The notes below the pieces were generated by a model, which saw nothing but the letters and a program-made list of their open reading frames with translations, made no database searches and was not told the DNA's origin. DNA of 64,000 bases from Yamagishiella unicocca (taxonomy: Eukaryota; Chlorophyta; Chlorophyceae; Chlamydomonadales; Volvocaceae): the NCBI GenBank assembly GCA_003116995.1, contig BDSL01000070.1, positions 1 through 64,000 of the forward strand, given 5' to 3'. Of this stretch, positions 53,701 to 64,000 are shown in pieces. The stretch's first letter is position 1. Each line of letters begins with the position of its first letter. Position numbers and translations under genes: made by a program.

Positions 53701-56384
53701 GGCAGCAGCAGGAGGGTGGGGCGGGGTGGGGGTGGAGAGACACCAGGTGCAGGTGGGCGCGTCTCAGGCCAGAGCAGGCAGGAAGCCGGGGGGGGGGGCG
53801 TAGGAACGGGTATGGTATGGTACGGGGTGGGTCGCGTAAACAGTAAGTACGACACCGTAGATGCACACGTGGCACCGGGTGTTGAGAGCTGAGCGAGCCA
53901 GGCATCTCGAGCCCGGTCGTCATGCCATATGTACGGCAGCTGACGGGTGGACGCGGGTGTGTGTGTGTTTTATAAATGCTGAGCTGTGTGTGTGTGTGCG
54001 GGGGGGGGGTGACGCTGTTGGTCCGGGTTGAGCCCTGCCCAGCACGTCGCGCCAAAGACGCTCCGCGGCAGACTCCCCTCCGCTGGCCGGGTCGTCCCTC
54101 GCATCAGCTGGGTGCCCTGCCTCGTCTCGCCGCACGAGCTGCTCCCTGCCTCCTAGGCCCTCGCCCGTTTCCCCCTCAACTCACCCGACCCAGTCCATCC
54201 CTCCACCCCATCACACGCCCCCTCCCCACGCTACCGCACACACGTCCCTCTCTCCCGCTGCCCCATACACACGGCCCCCCCCTCCCCCTCCCCCTCACCA
54301 GCAGCAGCGACAGCGCTATGCTTGTGAGCTGCACCGGCTCGATGGCGATGTTCGCCAGGGCCGGGACCCAGGAGGGGAGCACCGAGCTGGCATGAGCCAC
54401 GTTGAAGGCGGCGACAGCTGGGGGGGGAGCGGGGTGGGGTGAGGGCCGGGGGGGTGAGGGCCGAGGGGCCGGTGGGGGGCCGATGAGGGCCGGGCTGGGG
54501 GGAGCGGTTGAGAGGAAACCCGTGAGCGCCCGTGAGCCGACACTCCCTCTCCAAAGGAGGGAGGGAGGGGGGAGGGAGGGGGGCTTGGTGGGAGCGGCAG
54601 GGAGCGGAAGGCAGGAAGGGGTGCCAGCTGCCGCAACCCTTACTCATACACTGCGTCACTGCCGTACGCTGCGAGTGCCACCGCGCCGACGACGGGTTCT
54701 GGAGCTGCTAGCCGCGGCCCCGGGGGCTTATGCCAGGAGGGGCTTATGCTACGCGGGCGGGTATTGCCAGGAGGGGCTTATGCTACGCGGGGGGGTATTG
54801 CCACGAGGGGCTTATGCCACGAGGCGCTGCTGGGATGACGCGGCGGCACCCCGCCAGGGTCTGACTGCGGTATGATGTGGTGCGGTGTGGTGTGGTGTGG
54901 TGCGGTGCGGTGTGGTGCACCTGGAGGGAGGGCTGCCCGGTCCCATCCGGGTGGCAGCACACCGCACCATCCCACACCACATCCCATACCACATCCCACA
55001 TCCCACCCCACCGCCCCATCTCACTGCCCCCGGCTACACCCGGGATCACCACCTCCGCTGCGCCGCAGCAGCCCCAGCCCCCCCAAACACTTCCCCGCGG
55101 CTGCGGCAGATCCCCCCCTGGACTCGACAGCACTCGAGCGCCACCTGCTCCCCGCTCCCCGAGTCATTGTTGCTTTGGGGTCCCGGTATCCTGGTACCGC
55201 TGCTAGCTCGAGTCACGAGTCCTCGCCTGCTGGTCCCCCCCCGGCGGGAGGAGGACTCGGGCGGCAACGGCTGCTTGTCGCAGTCCGCTGGTGGTGCCAC
55301 ACCCTCCCGGCGGCCCGGCGGCCCCACTCTACCTGCGGTGAAGAACGTGACGAACAGCACCGGGGCGGCGATGCCGCGGACGATGCCTGACCTGTGCGCG
55401 CACAGTGGGTGGTGGGAGGTGCAGGGGGGGGCTGAGGAATTGAGTGGGGGGAGGGGGGTGCAGGGGGGAGGGGGGTGCAGGGGGGAGGGGGGTGCAGGGG
55501 GGAGGGGGGTGCAGGGGGGAGGGGGGTGCAGGGGGGAGGGGGGTGCTGGGGGGAGGGCATGACATGAGGGAGCCCTCAGGACGGCAGGGGTGGCGCCATC
55601 GTCAAGCTGCTCGGCTCCCAGACCGCTTCTCGTTCCGCCCCCACCATTGCCCAATCGCCTAGCCTACAGCCCCGCCCTAAGTGGCGCCTCCCTCTTCCCG
55701 AGGGAGCTCACTCTGATAATGTTTTGATATGGTACAGGTACCGATGGCTGCTGCGGTGCCGCTTCCAGTCGTCGAATGTGAACGTCTGCAAAGGCATCGA
55801 GCGAACCACGGACGGCGACGGCCGCGTGTCGGAGTCGTGGGGAGGGAGGCGGGTGGGCGAGGCTCGGTGCCAGCGGGCGCTGCAGTCCGAAGTCCTCAAG
55901 TGCGCGTATGCGGTGCGGTGTCAACGGCAACGGAACGGGCGCGAGCTGGCGATGATGATGCGGCCGGCAGCCCAGCAGAGGATGCAGATTTGTGATGAAG
56001 TGCGATTGGCAGAGAGAGCGCCGTCGACTGTGACACAAATAGAGGGCTGGCGATGTCCGCCTTGTCCCCGGCACTTCCATCCCCAAGACACGGCTATAGG
56101 AGCTAGGTTCGCTTATGAAATGAAGACCAATATCTACGGCACACACGTGGGCTGCGTCACGAGAGTATGAACGGTCTCGCTTGCTTGCACATCGGCGAGC
56201 GACGCACCATGCGACGCGCTTGCCGGTTGTCCTCTTTGAACATATCAAAGCTGACACTGTCTCGGTAGTTTTCGTATAAGCTCCGCGACGCTCCTCCGGC
56301 GGCAGCCCCAACCCTGCCCGCATCTCGTCGGAATTTCGCACTCCTCGCCAAGCGCCGTGGACTTAAAACAGACATCCTACTCAT
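47792..56384 (-). CDS. Bestrophin-like anion channel, 14 exons, 454 aa
   Basis: Exons: 56384-56208, 55785-55712, 55391-55333, 54417-54299, 53671-53579, 53231-53118, 52447-52418, 52210-52160, 50585-50547, 50228-50052, 49629-49564, 48999-48989, 48535-48466, 48076-47792; all GT-AG and in phase (1,365 nt). A basic N terminus (MSRMSVLSPRRLARSAKFRR) fits a transit peptide; a second Met lies three codons on. Family landmarks are DDWKRHRSSHRYLYH, the pore-region VFRTNASYSRWDEGRRSFGS, then LNTPIPLSYTRHTARFL and VAFVLLGIEEIGVYIEEPF. Membrane segments lie around residues 84-145 and 290-333. Relatives are plastid bestrophins: thylakoid bicarbonate channels in Chlamydomonas and the chloride channel VCCN1 in plants. 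The last exon is a Pro/Thr/Ala-rich tail. Exon 12 is only 11 nt. The final acceptor was chosen by phase and is the least certain junction. Confidence 0.9.
48735..48825 (-). mobile_element. Short intronic repeat (family 3), copy 2
   Basis: Lies in bestrophin intron 12, about 160 nt from the donor. The core CGTGTCCGAGACTACTCGCC and CGTCGTGTAACCGGGTCA is on the plus strand. A partial further copy of the last part lies at about 48418-48450, beside the donor of exon 13. Confidence 0.7.
49898..49985 (-). mobile_element. Short intronic repeat (family 3), copy 3
   Basis: Diverged copy with GGTGTCCGAAGGCTATG and GTCGCGTTACCGGTTCTTT, in bestrophin intron 10 about 65 nt from the donor. Confidence 0.6.
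50940..51195. repeat. GGTGGT-rich minisatellite in bestrophin intron 8
   Basis: Tandem units built from GGTGGTGCTCTGCTAGGTGGT and GGCGGTGGTGGT. There is no coding meaning. Confidence 0.9.
51540..51835 (-). mobile_element. Dispersed element family 1, copy C (nearly identical to copy A)
   Basis: The reverse complement matches 8636-8920 with only a handful of visible differences over about 285 bp. It lies in bestrophin intron 8, sense to that gene. It ends abruptly in CCAGTCCCAGTCC-like repeats where copy A continues. Confidence 0.9.
52076..52158 (-). mobile_element. Short intronic repeat (family 3), copy 4
   Basis: Its plus-strand end GTAACCGGGTGTTTACG runs to within about 5 nt of the exon 8 splice donor (intron starts at 52159, read leftward). 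The core is GTGTCCGAAGACTATGCGCC. It is one of the closest to a splice site. Confidence 0.8.
52800..52876 (-). mobile_element. Dispersed element family 1, 5' terminal fragment
   Basis: Carries CATGCATCTCAAAACTTCTG then TTTTAAACGG and the CATCCACGGGTCTTCCTC end, matching the first 75 bp of copies A and C. It lies in bestrophin intron 6 next to a family 3 copy. Confidence 0.8.
52939..53085 (-). mobile_element. Short intronic repeat (family 3), copies 5 and 5b
   Basis: A full copy at 52939-53022 (GTGTCCGAAGACTATGCGCC, GTCGTGTAACCGGGTCTTTA) is followed by a second copy of only its end at 53052-53085 (CATGTCGAGTAACCGGGTCC). Both lie in bestrophin intron 6, 30-95 nt from the donor. Confidence 0.8.
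53264..53320 (-). repeat. Repeat shared with PRXQ intron 4 (family 4)
   Basis: GCGAATCCACGGCCGACAAA, then CCAA and a diverged ATGAYGGTGGTCC segment, occur here in bestrophin intron 5 and at 40541-40600 in PRXQ intron 4, in the same orientation relative to each gene. A short inverted piece lies at 47048-47066. Confidence 0.75.
54860..55012. repeat. GGTGTGGTGTGG / CCACACCACATCC inverted repeats
   Basis: In bestrophin intron 3. TGGTGCGGTGTG near 54900 is complementary to CACACCGCACCA near 54957-54968, and an inner GCTGCCCGG...CCGGGTGGCAGC extends the stem. A strong hairpin is possible in the transcript. Confidence 0.7.
55446..55558. repeat. 15-bp G-rich minisatellite in bestrophin intron 3
   Basis: Units of GGGGGGAGGGGGGTGCA type, about seven copies, just 3' of exon 3 in the gene's direction of reading from exon 2. 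Confidence 0.85.
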
Positions 56385-57115
56385 CAAGGAACAACTGCAA
56401 TGGAAGGTGCGACTGCTGCTGTGCTCAGCGATTGATGCTGGCATAACCGCCATGGCAAGTGACATGCCCACAGAGTTTAGGGCTATTGGGTGCCAGCGAA
56501 AATACAATGCGTTGGTTTCTAATGTAGATTTATTATTATGTCTGGCGATCATGATATGCACTTGTGCAGTTTGCTGATAGAGATATGATGGATGCACGAG
56601 TATAGATGGAGTTGCACAGCGCTGGTCACAACACTGCATCCCCTTGCTACGAAACATAATGAGGAACGCTTTCATTATCGTGTTGACGCATTCCTGCATG
56701 CACACGGCGTCCAATCCATCTGGCTTGCTTCACCGAAGCCTCGACCAGTTCCCCCCATGGCTGAGGCGGGCCAAAGGCGAGATATGTCATTTGCTGCGTC
56801 TGTGTCTGCTGGTGGGGTGGGGATGCTATTGGTCGAACAATGGCTGACGGGCTAAGCAGGGTATTGAACATACCCAACAAACGATCAGGATGTGTGTGGA
56901 GAGAGGCCACGGGCCTGTAACCGCCGGGGATAATGAGGATATAGTGGCACACGAATCGCATTGCGCCAGGCCCGAAGTTCATTGGCCCTGGTTGGCCGCG
57001 CGGCAACGTATGGGCCATTCTGGGTAAGCTGCGACAGAGGGTGGGCATGAGACACTAATCCACTTATCCGGCGGTCACAGCGGATAAGTCATTTTCTAAT
57101 CCAAGGGCGGTTTTT

Positions 57116-57290
57116 TATCCGCAGGGCAGCGATCTTAATAAGCCGGGGCGGCCGTTCCAATACTCAGGGCAGCAATCCAAATACACCGGGGCCGCCGTTC
57201 CAATACGCAGGTTGCTAATCCCAATACGCCGGGGCGCGGTTTCCAATACGCAGGTTGCTAATCCCAATACGCCACCGTGACCGACGCCTA
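57116..57290. repeat. Four tandem units of about 40-46 bp
   Basis: Units of the type TTCCAATACGCAGGTTGCTA then ATCCCAATACGCCGGGGC, with older units at the left end (TTAATAAGCCGGGGCGGCC). Confidence 0.8.
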
Positions 57291-58319
57291 AACTAATCCA
57301 GGGGGGATGCCCACCCTCTGGTCCCGTGGTGCCGCGGCCCACGGCCCAACGCCGTGGTCCTACCGCCACCACCGCCACGACCACCGGCGAGGCTCCTGCG
57401 CCTGCCTGCTGATACCTTGGCTTCCGTACCTGCTGTGGGAGTCGGTCGCCGCTGACGCCGACGACATGACTGCGGCGAAAGCACTCCTTGGCGGTTGCTT
57501 GGCGGTGTCCACGCCGACGACGTAATCCTCACCGCGGAGGTCAACGTACGGGTGTGTATTGTGCCGTACACTTCGCACCAAACCATTCTCGACCGAGGAC
57601 TGCTCCTTCGTCCCCGGATCGCCCGTTTGCCCCTACCTGGACTGCCCGCCGTCCTCATCGATCAAGCAGTGTTTAAGAGGAAATGGCGTTGATAAACACC
57701 GTACGTCATCCTGTCGCGAAGTTCGAGTCCCCTCCCACCTTATTTCCAAGAGGCGCTTGCCCAGTCCAACCCTTGCACCTCATGATCCTGGTCATAACCC
57801 ACTTGTATCGACCACGATGCTGCCTTTGGATCTGCCAGCTGCACGGTGGCTCTACGTAAGGACCGACTCACGCGATAGCTGCAGGGTGTCCCACGTGCTG
57901 CCTCGGACCATATAATAGCTCTTGAGTTCACAATCCAGTCGCTGCTCCCACCGTCCCCAGCTTCCCTGCAGCCTGCTTGCACAGCGAATGTGCAAGGCCC
58001 ATGGCAGCACTATACAGGGACGTGCTCGCGCACAGTGCCTCCCAAAGCAACGTGCGGTGGCCCTCTGTTTCTTCGCACCAGGACCACAGCTCAGCGCAGC
58101 TACCCAAACCGAGCGACTGACCCGTGTGGTGCACCGCTGCTGCACGATACCCCGTCACGGCTGCTAGGTGCCACGCTCCATCACCACTACGCACCTGCTT
58201 GCTTCGCCTCCTCCCACTGGGGCATGTGATCAGCGTACCCATCTTGAGCGTAGGGATGCTCACCGGGGGAGATGAACGGGCGCAGCTGCGGGTCACCTCC
58301 TTGCGGGACACGGGGAAGA

Positions 58320-58565
58320 GCGGCGGCGTAGCCGGGGGGGGGGGGGCTGTGGGAGGAGACGGTGTGCGAATGGCGGGTGCGCGGGTGGGCGGAGGGGCGA
58401 GGGGGAGTAGACGAGAGCGAGGCGGCGGGAACAGTTTGCTAAGTGTGTTTCGGCCGCGGCTGGGGGGGGCCGTCGAAGGGGGGAAGGGGCTGGCGCGGGA
58501 TGAGGTGCGGAGGGGGGGGGGGCGCGGAGGGAGGCCGGCGGCGTATTACAAGTGGGGGGTTTGCT
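58320..58565 (+). mobile_element. Dispersed element family 1, copy D (internal segment)
   Basis: Same segment and orientation as 9595-9835. It lacks the 5' module that copies A, B and C have. A GGTGGCGG-rich tract follows to about 58800. Confidence 0.75.
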
Positions 58566-60105
58566 GGGACTGGCTGCGGCGGTGGCGGGGCGCCAGGGCT
58601 GCTGCGGCGACGGGGTGGCCGGCGGCGGCGGCGGCGGCGGGCCGCCGGGACCTGGGCGGGGGTGGCGGTATTGTTGGTGGCGGTGTTGTTGGTGGCGATG
58701 GGGTCGGTGGCGGTAGCGGTGGTGACGGCGGCAGTGATGACGGTGGCAGTAAGGACGGTGGCAGCGAGGATGGTGGCGGTGGTTGTGGCGGTGACGGCGA
58801 AGCCAAGGTTCGGAGCCGGTCGGGGGGGGGAGGGCGCAGGAAGGGGTCTGCCCGCCTCCCGGCGCCATGCGACACAGAGATTATACCGAGCATCCCACGG
58901 CGCCTGTGCATGGAATCTAGACGTGCCTCCCGTCCCACCTGCTTCATAAGTCCCTCGCGGCCAGCCTGCTACCGAGCGAAGACACGGCCAGGGCAAATGC
59001 GCGCCCCTCCGAGCTGATGTTCCCAGGACGTGATGCTGCACGGGGGTTTCGATCTGCCGTCCAATCCCCTCGCTCGGTTCGTCCTCGCCCCTCCCAGCGC
59101 CCCCAACTCCCAGGTTTCCTCGCTGCCCCGCAGTCCCCACCTGCGGTTTCTTGTGTTCCAAGGCAAGGCGGCGACAGCCCGGCTCCAAGGCCCATGCGCT
59201 GAGCGTTCACGCCCAAAGCCCAGTAATTAGAGACGCATTTACGTGTCGCATATTTTGCCGCAACGCCTCTCCCCAAGCAAGATAGCCTGCATGTCGTGAA
59301 GATGGTATCCTTATTGGCCGGACTTTGCCAAGGCGCAGATCCCAGGCACATGACGTCATCATCCGCACAGCCAATGAACAAGCTGAACCAGAGGCCGAAA
59401 ACTACCCGTCGCAACGCGTCAGGGTTTGTGAGCCCTTACGACCTGTGCCTTCATAGTACCAATTTGAAGCAAGGCTTCGAAAGTGTGTGTATGGTCATAC
59501 GGTTTAAGTGCGCAGTTTGGCCATGGGTATGTCGCAGGGTTTTTGGCCGGCTCAACATAGCTCCAGAACCTCGTTGAAACACAGGGATTGCAAACCCTCT
59601 CACAGCCTCATAGCGACAATCCCTCAATACAGATGGAATGTAAACCATAACGTAGGCAACTGGGCACGTTACTGTTCTTTGGCAGCCTCCACATGCATCT
59701 TGGTATCTGGAAAGATAAGCGCCCCGCGGTGGCCGAAGCAGCTGCCTGCGCCTATCTTTGTCGCAACTTATGGACGTTGGCTGCATCCAATGCTCGCCTT
59801 CCTTGCAAACCTCCCGTCGGAACGCAACGATGCCACAACAGAATTTATGAAAATGAAAGCCGCGGGTGGTACAAACGCTGGTGAGCCGCTGTGACATAAG
59901 TTTTTCCCGTCGTTATCCGTAGCTAAGCAGAGGTCGCCTTCTTCCTAACCGTGTGCTTTTAAACGAAGCAGTCTGCCTTTCACATGGCATGCTCAAGTGG
60001 TGCCTCTTGAGGAATGTTACGCGCAATTCATTGAGGCACGTACTCGTGCATATTACCTGTGTGCGCCAAAGTCCACCCCTGTCTGCCCTCCGCTTTCTTC
60101 TGCAG

Positions 60106-61483
60106 GCGCAGCGGCTGGCCGTGGCCCTGGCGTTGCGGCAGCTGCTGGTGAGCTTGCTTGCTGCTGTCGCGTCTCCCTGGCTTGTTGGAGGCATCACTTG
60201 CACTGGGGCTAGCCTGCTGAATGGTTCGGGCCGTCTTTTTCGGCCACGCAGCTGCGGGCTGTGCGGTCGGGTTGCTTGCCACATTGTTAGTAGGGGCTTC
60301 TTGGGTGCTATGTTGCGGAAGGGTCGTTGCATTGCGCATCCGTGTTGGTAATCCTCTATACACTCTCAACTCCCCTGACGTCCAGGTGGTGGTGCGGGCG
60401 GCGTGGTGGCCTGTTGCTGAGCAGGGCTGGAGTGACCCCCCGTATGAGGCAGTTGATTGGTAAGCGTGCAGCGCCTGCGTCATTCAGTACACAACTGCAG
60501 GGGGCATCAAGCTGTCGGGGCTGTTGACCCAGGAACACCCAGCACCGGTTGCTTAGTGCTGCCCACTGTCATGTCGCCGGAGTTTTTGACCCAGGAGCAC
60601 CTTTCCTGGCGTAGCTGGTGCGGCCGGGGCCCAAGCAAGCGCACATGCCCTAGCGACATGTCCGCATCTTGGCCTCGTCAACGATCCTGGCCCCACCGCT
60701 GCTCCATGTTCGCGACCTCCGCCTCGCAGGCTGTGGCTGAGCTTCGCCGAGGCGCCCGAGATGGAGTTCTCCATAACGCCCGTGCCGGGCAACCGCAAGC
60801 TGTGGGGGCCCCTCGCCATCGGCCGGGTGTGAGTGTGGGTCTGTGCAAAGGTGCGATCGCCCGCAGCATCACACCTCCCTCCCACCGGCACTCACGCACC
60901 ACCTCAGTGGCGGGCACTGCTCCAGGGAGCCTCGGCCGTCTCAGTGGCGGGCACTGCTCCAGGGAGCCTCGGGCGTCTCAGTGGCGGGCACTGCTCCAGG
61001 GAGCCTCGGGCGTCTCTTAAGGCACCCATGGCGCTCCGTACTACTGTTCCTACACCACGACAGCGGGCTGACCAAGATCTTGACCCCCAACTAGCTTACC
61101 CTTTGACGTCGACCACAGCCCTGTTGATCACGGCTCCGTCACCTTGCCACACCCGAGCACCCCGTCTGGCCATCCGACTTCGGTTACATTACCCCATCAC
61201 CCCACTTCAGCCCTCCCCGCCCGCATTCTTGCCCACCCTCCCCCCCCAAGTGCAGGTCGCCGCCGGCCTTGCTCGCCCCATGGTGTACCCCGCCTGCGTG
61301 GACGTGCGCATGAGCAAGCTGCTGCTGCCAATCGACAGCACTAAGAACGCTGTCGGGTTCTTCTTCGCCATCGACACCTTGACCCGGCACAGAGTGGGTG
61401 CCACCTCCGCCACCGCCAACACCGCCGCTGCAGGAGACGCCGCCGCCGCCGCCATTGCAGCAGCATCCGGTGCCAAACGGTGA
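60106..61483 (+). CDS. Four exons of a possible SMP-type lipid-transfer protein (partial)
   Basis: Exons: 60106-60147, 60386-60459, 60730-60826, 61256-61483 (stop), joined by GT-AG introns in consistent phase. The product reads AQRLAVALALRQLL, VVVRAAWWPVAEQGW, then LWLSFAEAPEMEFSITPVPG, then a segment with RPMVYPACVDVRMSKLLLPI and an Ala-rich C terminus. The order (a beta-rich EMEFSI segment, then a helix leading to a VYP...PI end) resembles synaptotagmin-like mitochondrial-lipid-binding (SMP) domains of membrane contact-site proteins. That is an inference from pattern only. The 5' end was not found; the first exon may be preceded by others in 57-60 kb. Confidence 0.5.
60903..61013. repeat. 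37-bp minisatellite, three copies
   Basis: The unit CTCAGTGGCGGGCACTGCTC then CAGGGAGCCTCGGSCGT lies in the intron between the last two exons of the possible SMP gene. Confidence 0.95.
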
Positions 61484-64000
61484 CCCACCTCCGAAACCCA
61501 GGTGGGCACACTACACTACGTCATGTGTTCGACGGAATCATTACATTTGTGAACATGCGTGCCGGCGTGCCTTGCGGGTTGGTGCTCTGCATGGGTGCCC
61601 CTCTGACGGGCGGTGCGGCGACGGGGCTTGCGGACCAGGCCGCCATGCTGGCAGGGGCGGCGGAAAGGGGGGGAGCTGCAAGGCAGGGTCCTGGGCTTAG
61701 AGCAGCAGCTGCTCGCAGTGGGGCTCCCTCAGCAGCACCGTGGTGGGCGTCGTGGCCCGGTAGGGAACAGCCAGCCACCCGGGGTCAGCAATCAGGGGTC
61801 AGCCACCCGGGTTCTCATCGCCTGTCCCCTGCATTGCTCTACTACGAGCAGCGTAGTGTCCGCGGTCCCTACCAGCAGGCTGACACGCCCCTCACACCCC
61901 GCTTCGTCTTGCTTGACGTTGCAGGCCGCCCTCCTCCACGGGACTGGCGGGCGGCACCCCGCGAAGCCACCGGGCCGACCTCCCCGGCACCGCTGTCGTC
62001 TGCCTCGACCCGCAGCACCCCGCGGGGATGGGTGTGGGCGCTGGTGGCTGCTCCTCCGTGCCGCCCTTTCCGCCGCCGCCGCCGTCTGTCTCCGGGGCCA
62101 TGGTCCGGCCCCACCGCGTTCACCAGCTCCGCCCTTGTGGTGGTGGCCACCCCTGGCCTAGCCGGCGGTAGCAGCGGCAGTGTGTTTACTAAGAGCGCAG
62201 TCCACCACGTGGTTCGCCGTACATCGTCGGTCCTTGGCAGCAGCCCAGGGGTGCCGCCCTCATTGGACGGCATCCTGGAGGCAATCGAGGATGAGGAGGG
62301 AAGGCGGAAGACGGTTTCATACAGGACGGTTTTCTCCCTGTAGAACTCAATAGTATGGCGCCGACTACTGCGACGGTGGCGTGATGGCAACATCGATGGC
62401 AGGGCGTCAACACGGTACGTCACGGACCGTACCGTCGGCGGCGCGTCGTCGCTATACTGGCCCGGCGGCGTGGTGGACGCCTCTATCTGCGTTCTGGATC
62501 CTGGCAGGGCGCCGCCGGTTGGCAGCGGCGGGCAGCAGATTTTGGCGCAGCTGCCGCGGGTTGTGGCACCGGGGCACCGCGTGGCTCGTTCACTGTGTCA
62601 CTGTACAGCAGCAGCGGGCAGCACAGGAGCATCACCAGCAGCAGCCGCAGCACCCACAGGCACATGGGCAGGCAGGCGCAGTCGCACCCAGGACCATATC
62701 AGCGGCTGGTCAGCCCTACCTTCTGGCGGCGTGCTTCCTTACTCCTGGTATCCAGGAACAAAGGAGCGCAGGGCGAAGGCGCTGGGAAGCAGCAGGGACC
62801 TAGCGGCCGCGAAGGCGCTGAAGGCGGGGCCGCGACACGGGTGGGCGCAAAGCAGGGCCGGTGCATGGCATTTCCCGAGGAGGAGGAGGAAGCAGGACCC
62901 AGTCCGTAAGAAGCAGGCGTTGGAGGCCGAAGGCGAGGGGCCTGACTGGCACGGCGCTGTTGCTGTGGTTGCTGAGGGGGGCAGGGCAACGTTGGTGGCA
63001 GCGGGGATGGCGTAAACACCGGCTACGCGACATGGATAGGGTAGCTGGCACATTGGCTTCGAACACCCAGGGGGCGCATGCTGGAGCACTAGGATGGACG
63101 ACCGATAAACCTTCGCAGGCGGCACTTCATCGGTCATTGAAAGGAAAGGACAGAAACAAAAGTGCGGTAACGTGCAGCGCGTAAGACGGAGGAACTGTTT
63201 GGCGGAATAATGGGACGCGATGAGGCGAGATGCGACGTAGCCCATCGCAGTCTCCGTCCCAGCCCGGATCCCGATTGGTATCGTGGGGACGTGGTATGTT
63301 ACCAAGCGGCACCAGCGAGCTTGAAGAGGGTGAGGCGCGGCTGAGTGCTGGTGGCGGAGTCAATGGTCGGGGGGCACTGGGGCGCGTGGCCAGGTGACGG
63401 CGATGAGCGGCCATTTTGTCATGGCGGCCGAGAGGGTCGAAGTGCGACGACGGTAACGGGAGGAGCAGCGTGATGGCACAAGACGTGCACCGCCTCATCG
63501 TTGTTTCGCGTTCGTCCGTGCGCTGCAAGGTGGTCGGTCGCGACCCTGTCGCTACAACACCTGCACACCGCCGGTCTAGCCTTTATTTGGGAATCTGTGT
63601 TTCCATGACATTTATTTTACAAGGTATCCATGGCGACGAGCGAGCCCGTTAGTGTGCGTCGAACCAGATTTCCTAACGCTCCTCCGTTGGGACTCCCAAC
63701 AGCAGGTTTGGGAGAGTGTACGGCAGCCATGGGATGCATGGGGTTAACGGTGCTTCAGGTTTATTTGCGTAGGCTGAATGGACAGTCTTTCTTGCAGTGT
63801 TTTCGGTATGGTAATAATGTCTTTCATTGCCGAGTGAGTGAGAGCCACCCTGCTGGTTGTTGTAACGGTTGCTGGTGGTGTGAGGCGCCTCATAAAACGA
63901 AGGATCGCCATTTCCCTTGCAGCTTTCGGTGTTATCTGACTGCTAGGTTGACGAAGGTTGCATACAACATATACACGTCTACACGTCTCAGCTTCCGGGT
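61484..64000. other. No gene assigned
   Basis: Long plus-strand ORFs overlap in different frames (61480-62343, 62381-62803, 62470-63015). None carries a motif I recognise, and their Ala/Gly/Arg composition is what GC-rich non-coding DNA gives. The last 400 bases are less GC-rich and empty. Confidence 0.4.

Larger units (their letters stand above)
56385..60105. other. No secure gene; repeats noted separately
   Basis: 56.4-57.1 kb is the bestrophin 5' flank. A plus-strand ORF at 59508-59894 runs up to a GTGAGC donor-like site but does not join in phase to the exon at 60106. ORFs at 57.3-58.2 kb show no motif. A B-box-like AGTTCGAGTCC at about 57720 has no tRNA fold around it. Confidence 0.35.

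Overview
The window looks like nuclear DNA of a chlamydomonadalean (volvocine-type) green alga. It is GC-rich, dense in minisatellites and intron-rich. It carries proline-rich extracellular-matrix coding repeats, a plastid-type bestrophin, a peroxiredoxin Q and a WSC/lectin-like secreted protein. No bacterial operon features, rRNA genes or CRISPR arrays were seen. All protein genes were assembled by hand from splice sites and recognised family motifs. In four of them every exon joins in a consistent phase.

Layout: 1-3.0 kb is a satellite-like block (units of about 240-290 bp, a 1-kb GGAGGC hexanucleotide array, direct repeats at its edges). 3.1-7.4 kb has no recognisable gene. 7.5-15.2 kb (+) is a secreted WSC/galactose-binding-like gene with several frameshifts, probably a pseudogene, split by two copies of a dispersed element. 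An initiator tRNA-Met lies at 15.4 kb. 18.9-36.5 kb (-) is a 31-exon gene for a 2,466-residue secreted protein joining a G8/beta-helix part (CEMIP/TMEM2/PKHD1L1-like), a long proline-rich region and about eight ShK domains. Its 5' flank is repeated in tandem to 38.4 kb. 39.2-42.1 kb (-) is peroxiredoxin Q, which shares a 235-bp divergent promoter with SRP19 (42.4-43.7 kb, +). 43.7-47.8 kb is mostly non-coding. 47.8-56.4 kb (-) is a 14-exon bestrophin-like anion channel with an 11-nt micro-exon. 60.1-61.5 kb (+) holds four exons of a possible lipid-transfer (SMP-like) protein. The rest to 64 kb is unassigned.

The most interesting pattern is a group of dispersed repeat modules. About a dozen copies fall inside introns of the host genes, all in the sense direction of the host gene, and many start 5-165 nt downstream of the splice donor. 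They resemble introner-type or intron-adapted mobile elements. One pair, on opposite strands 43 kb apart, is nearly identical and therefore recent. The genes do not form an operon. The shared themes are secreted or cell-surface proteins (WSC gene, G8-ShK gene) and plastid functions (PRXQ, bestrophin).
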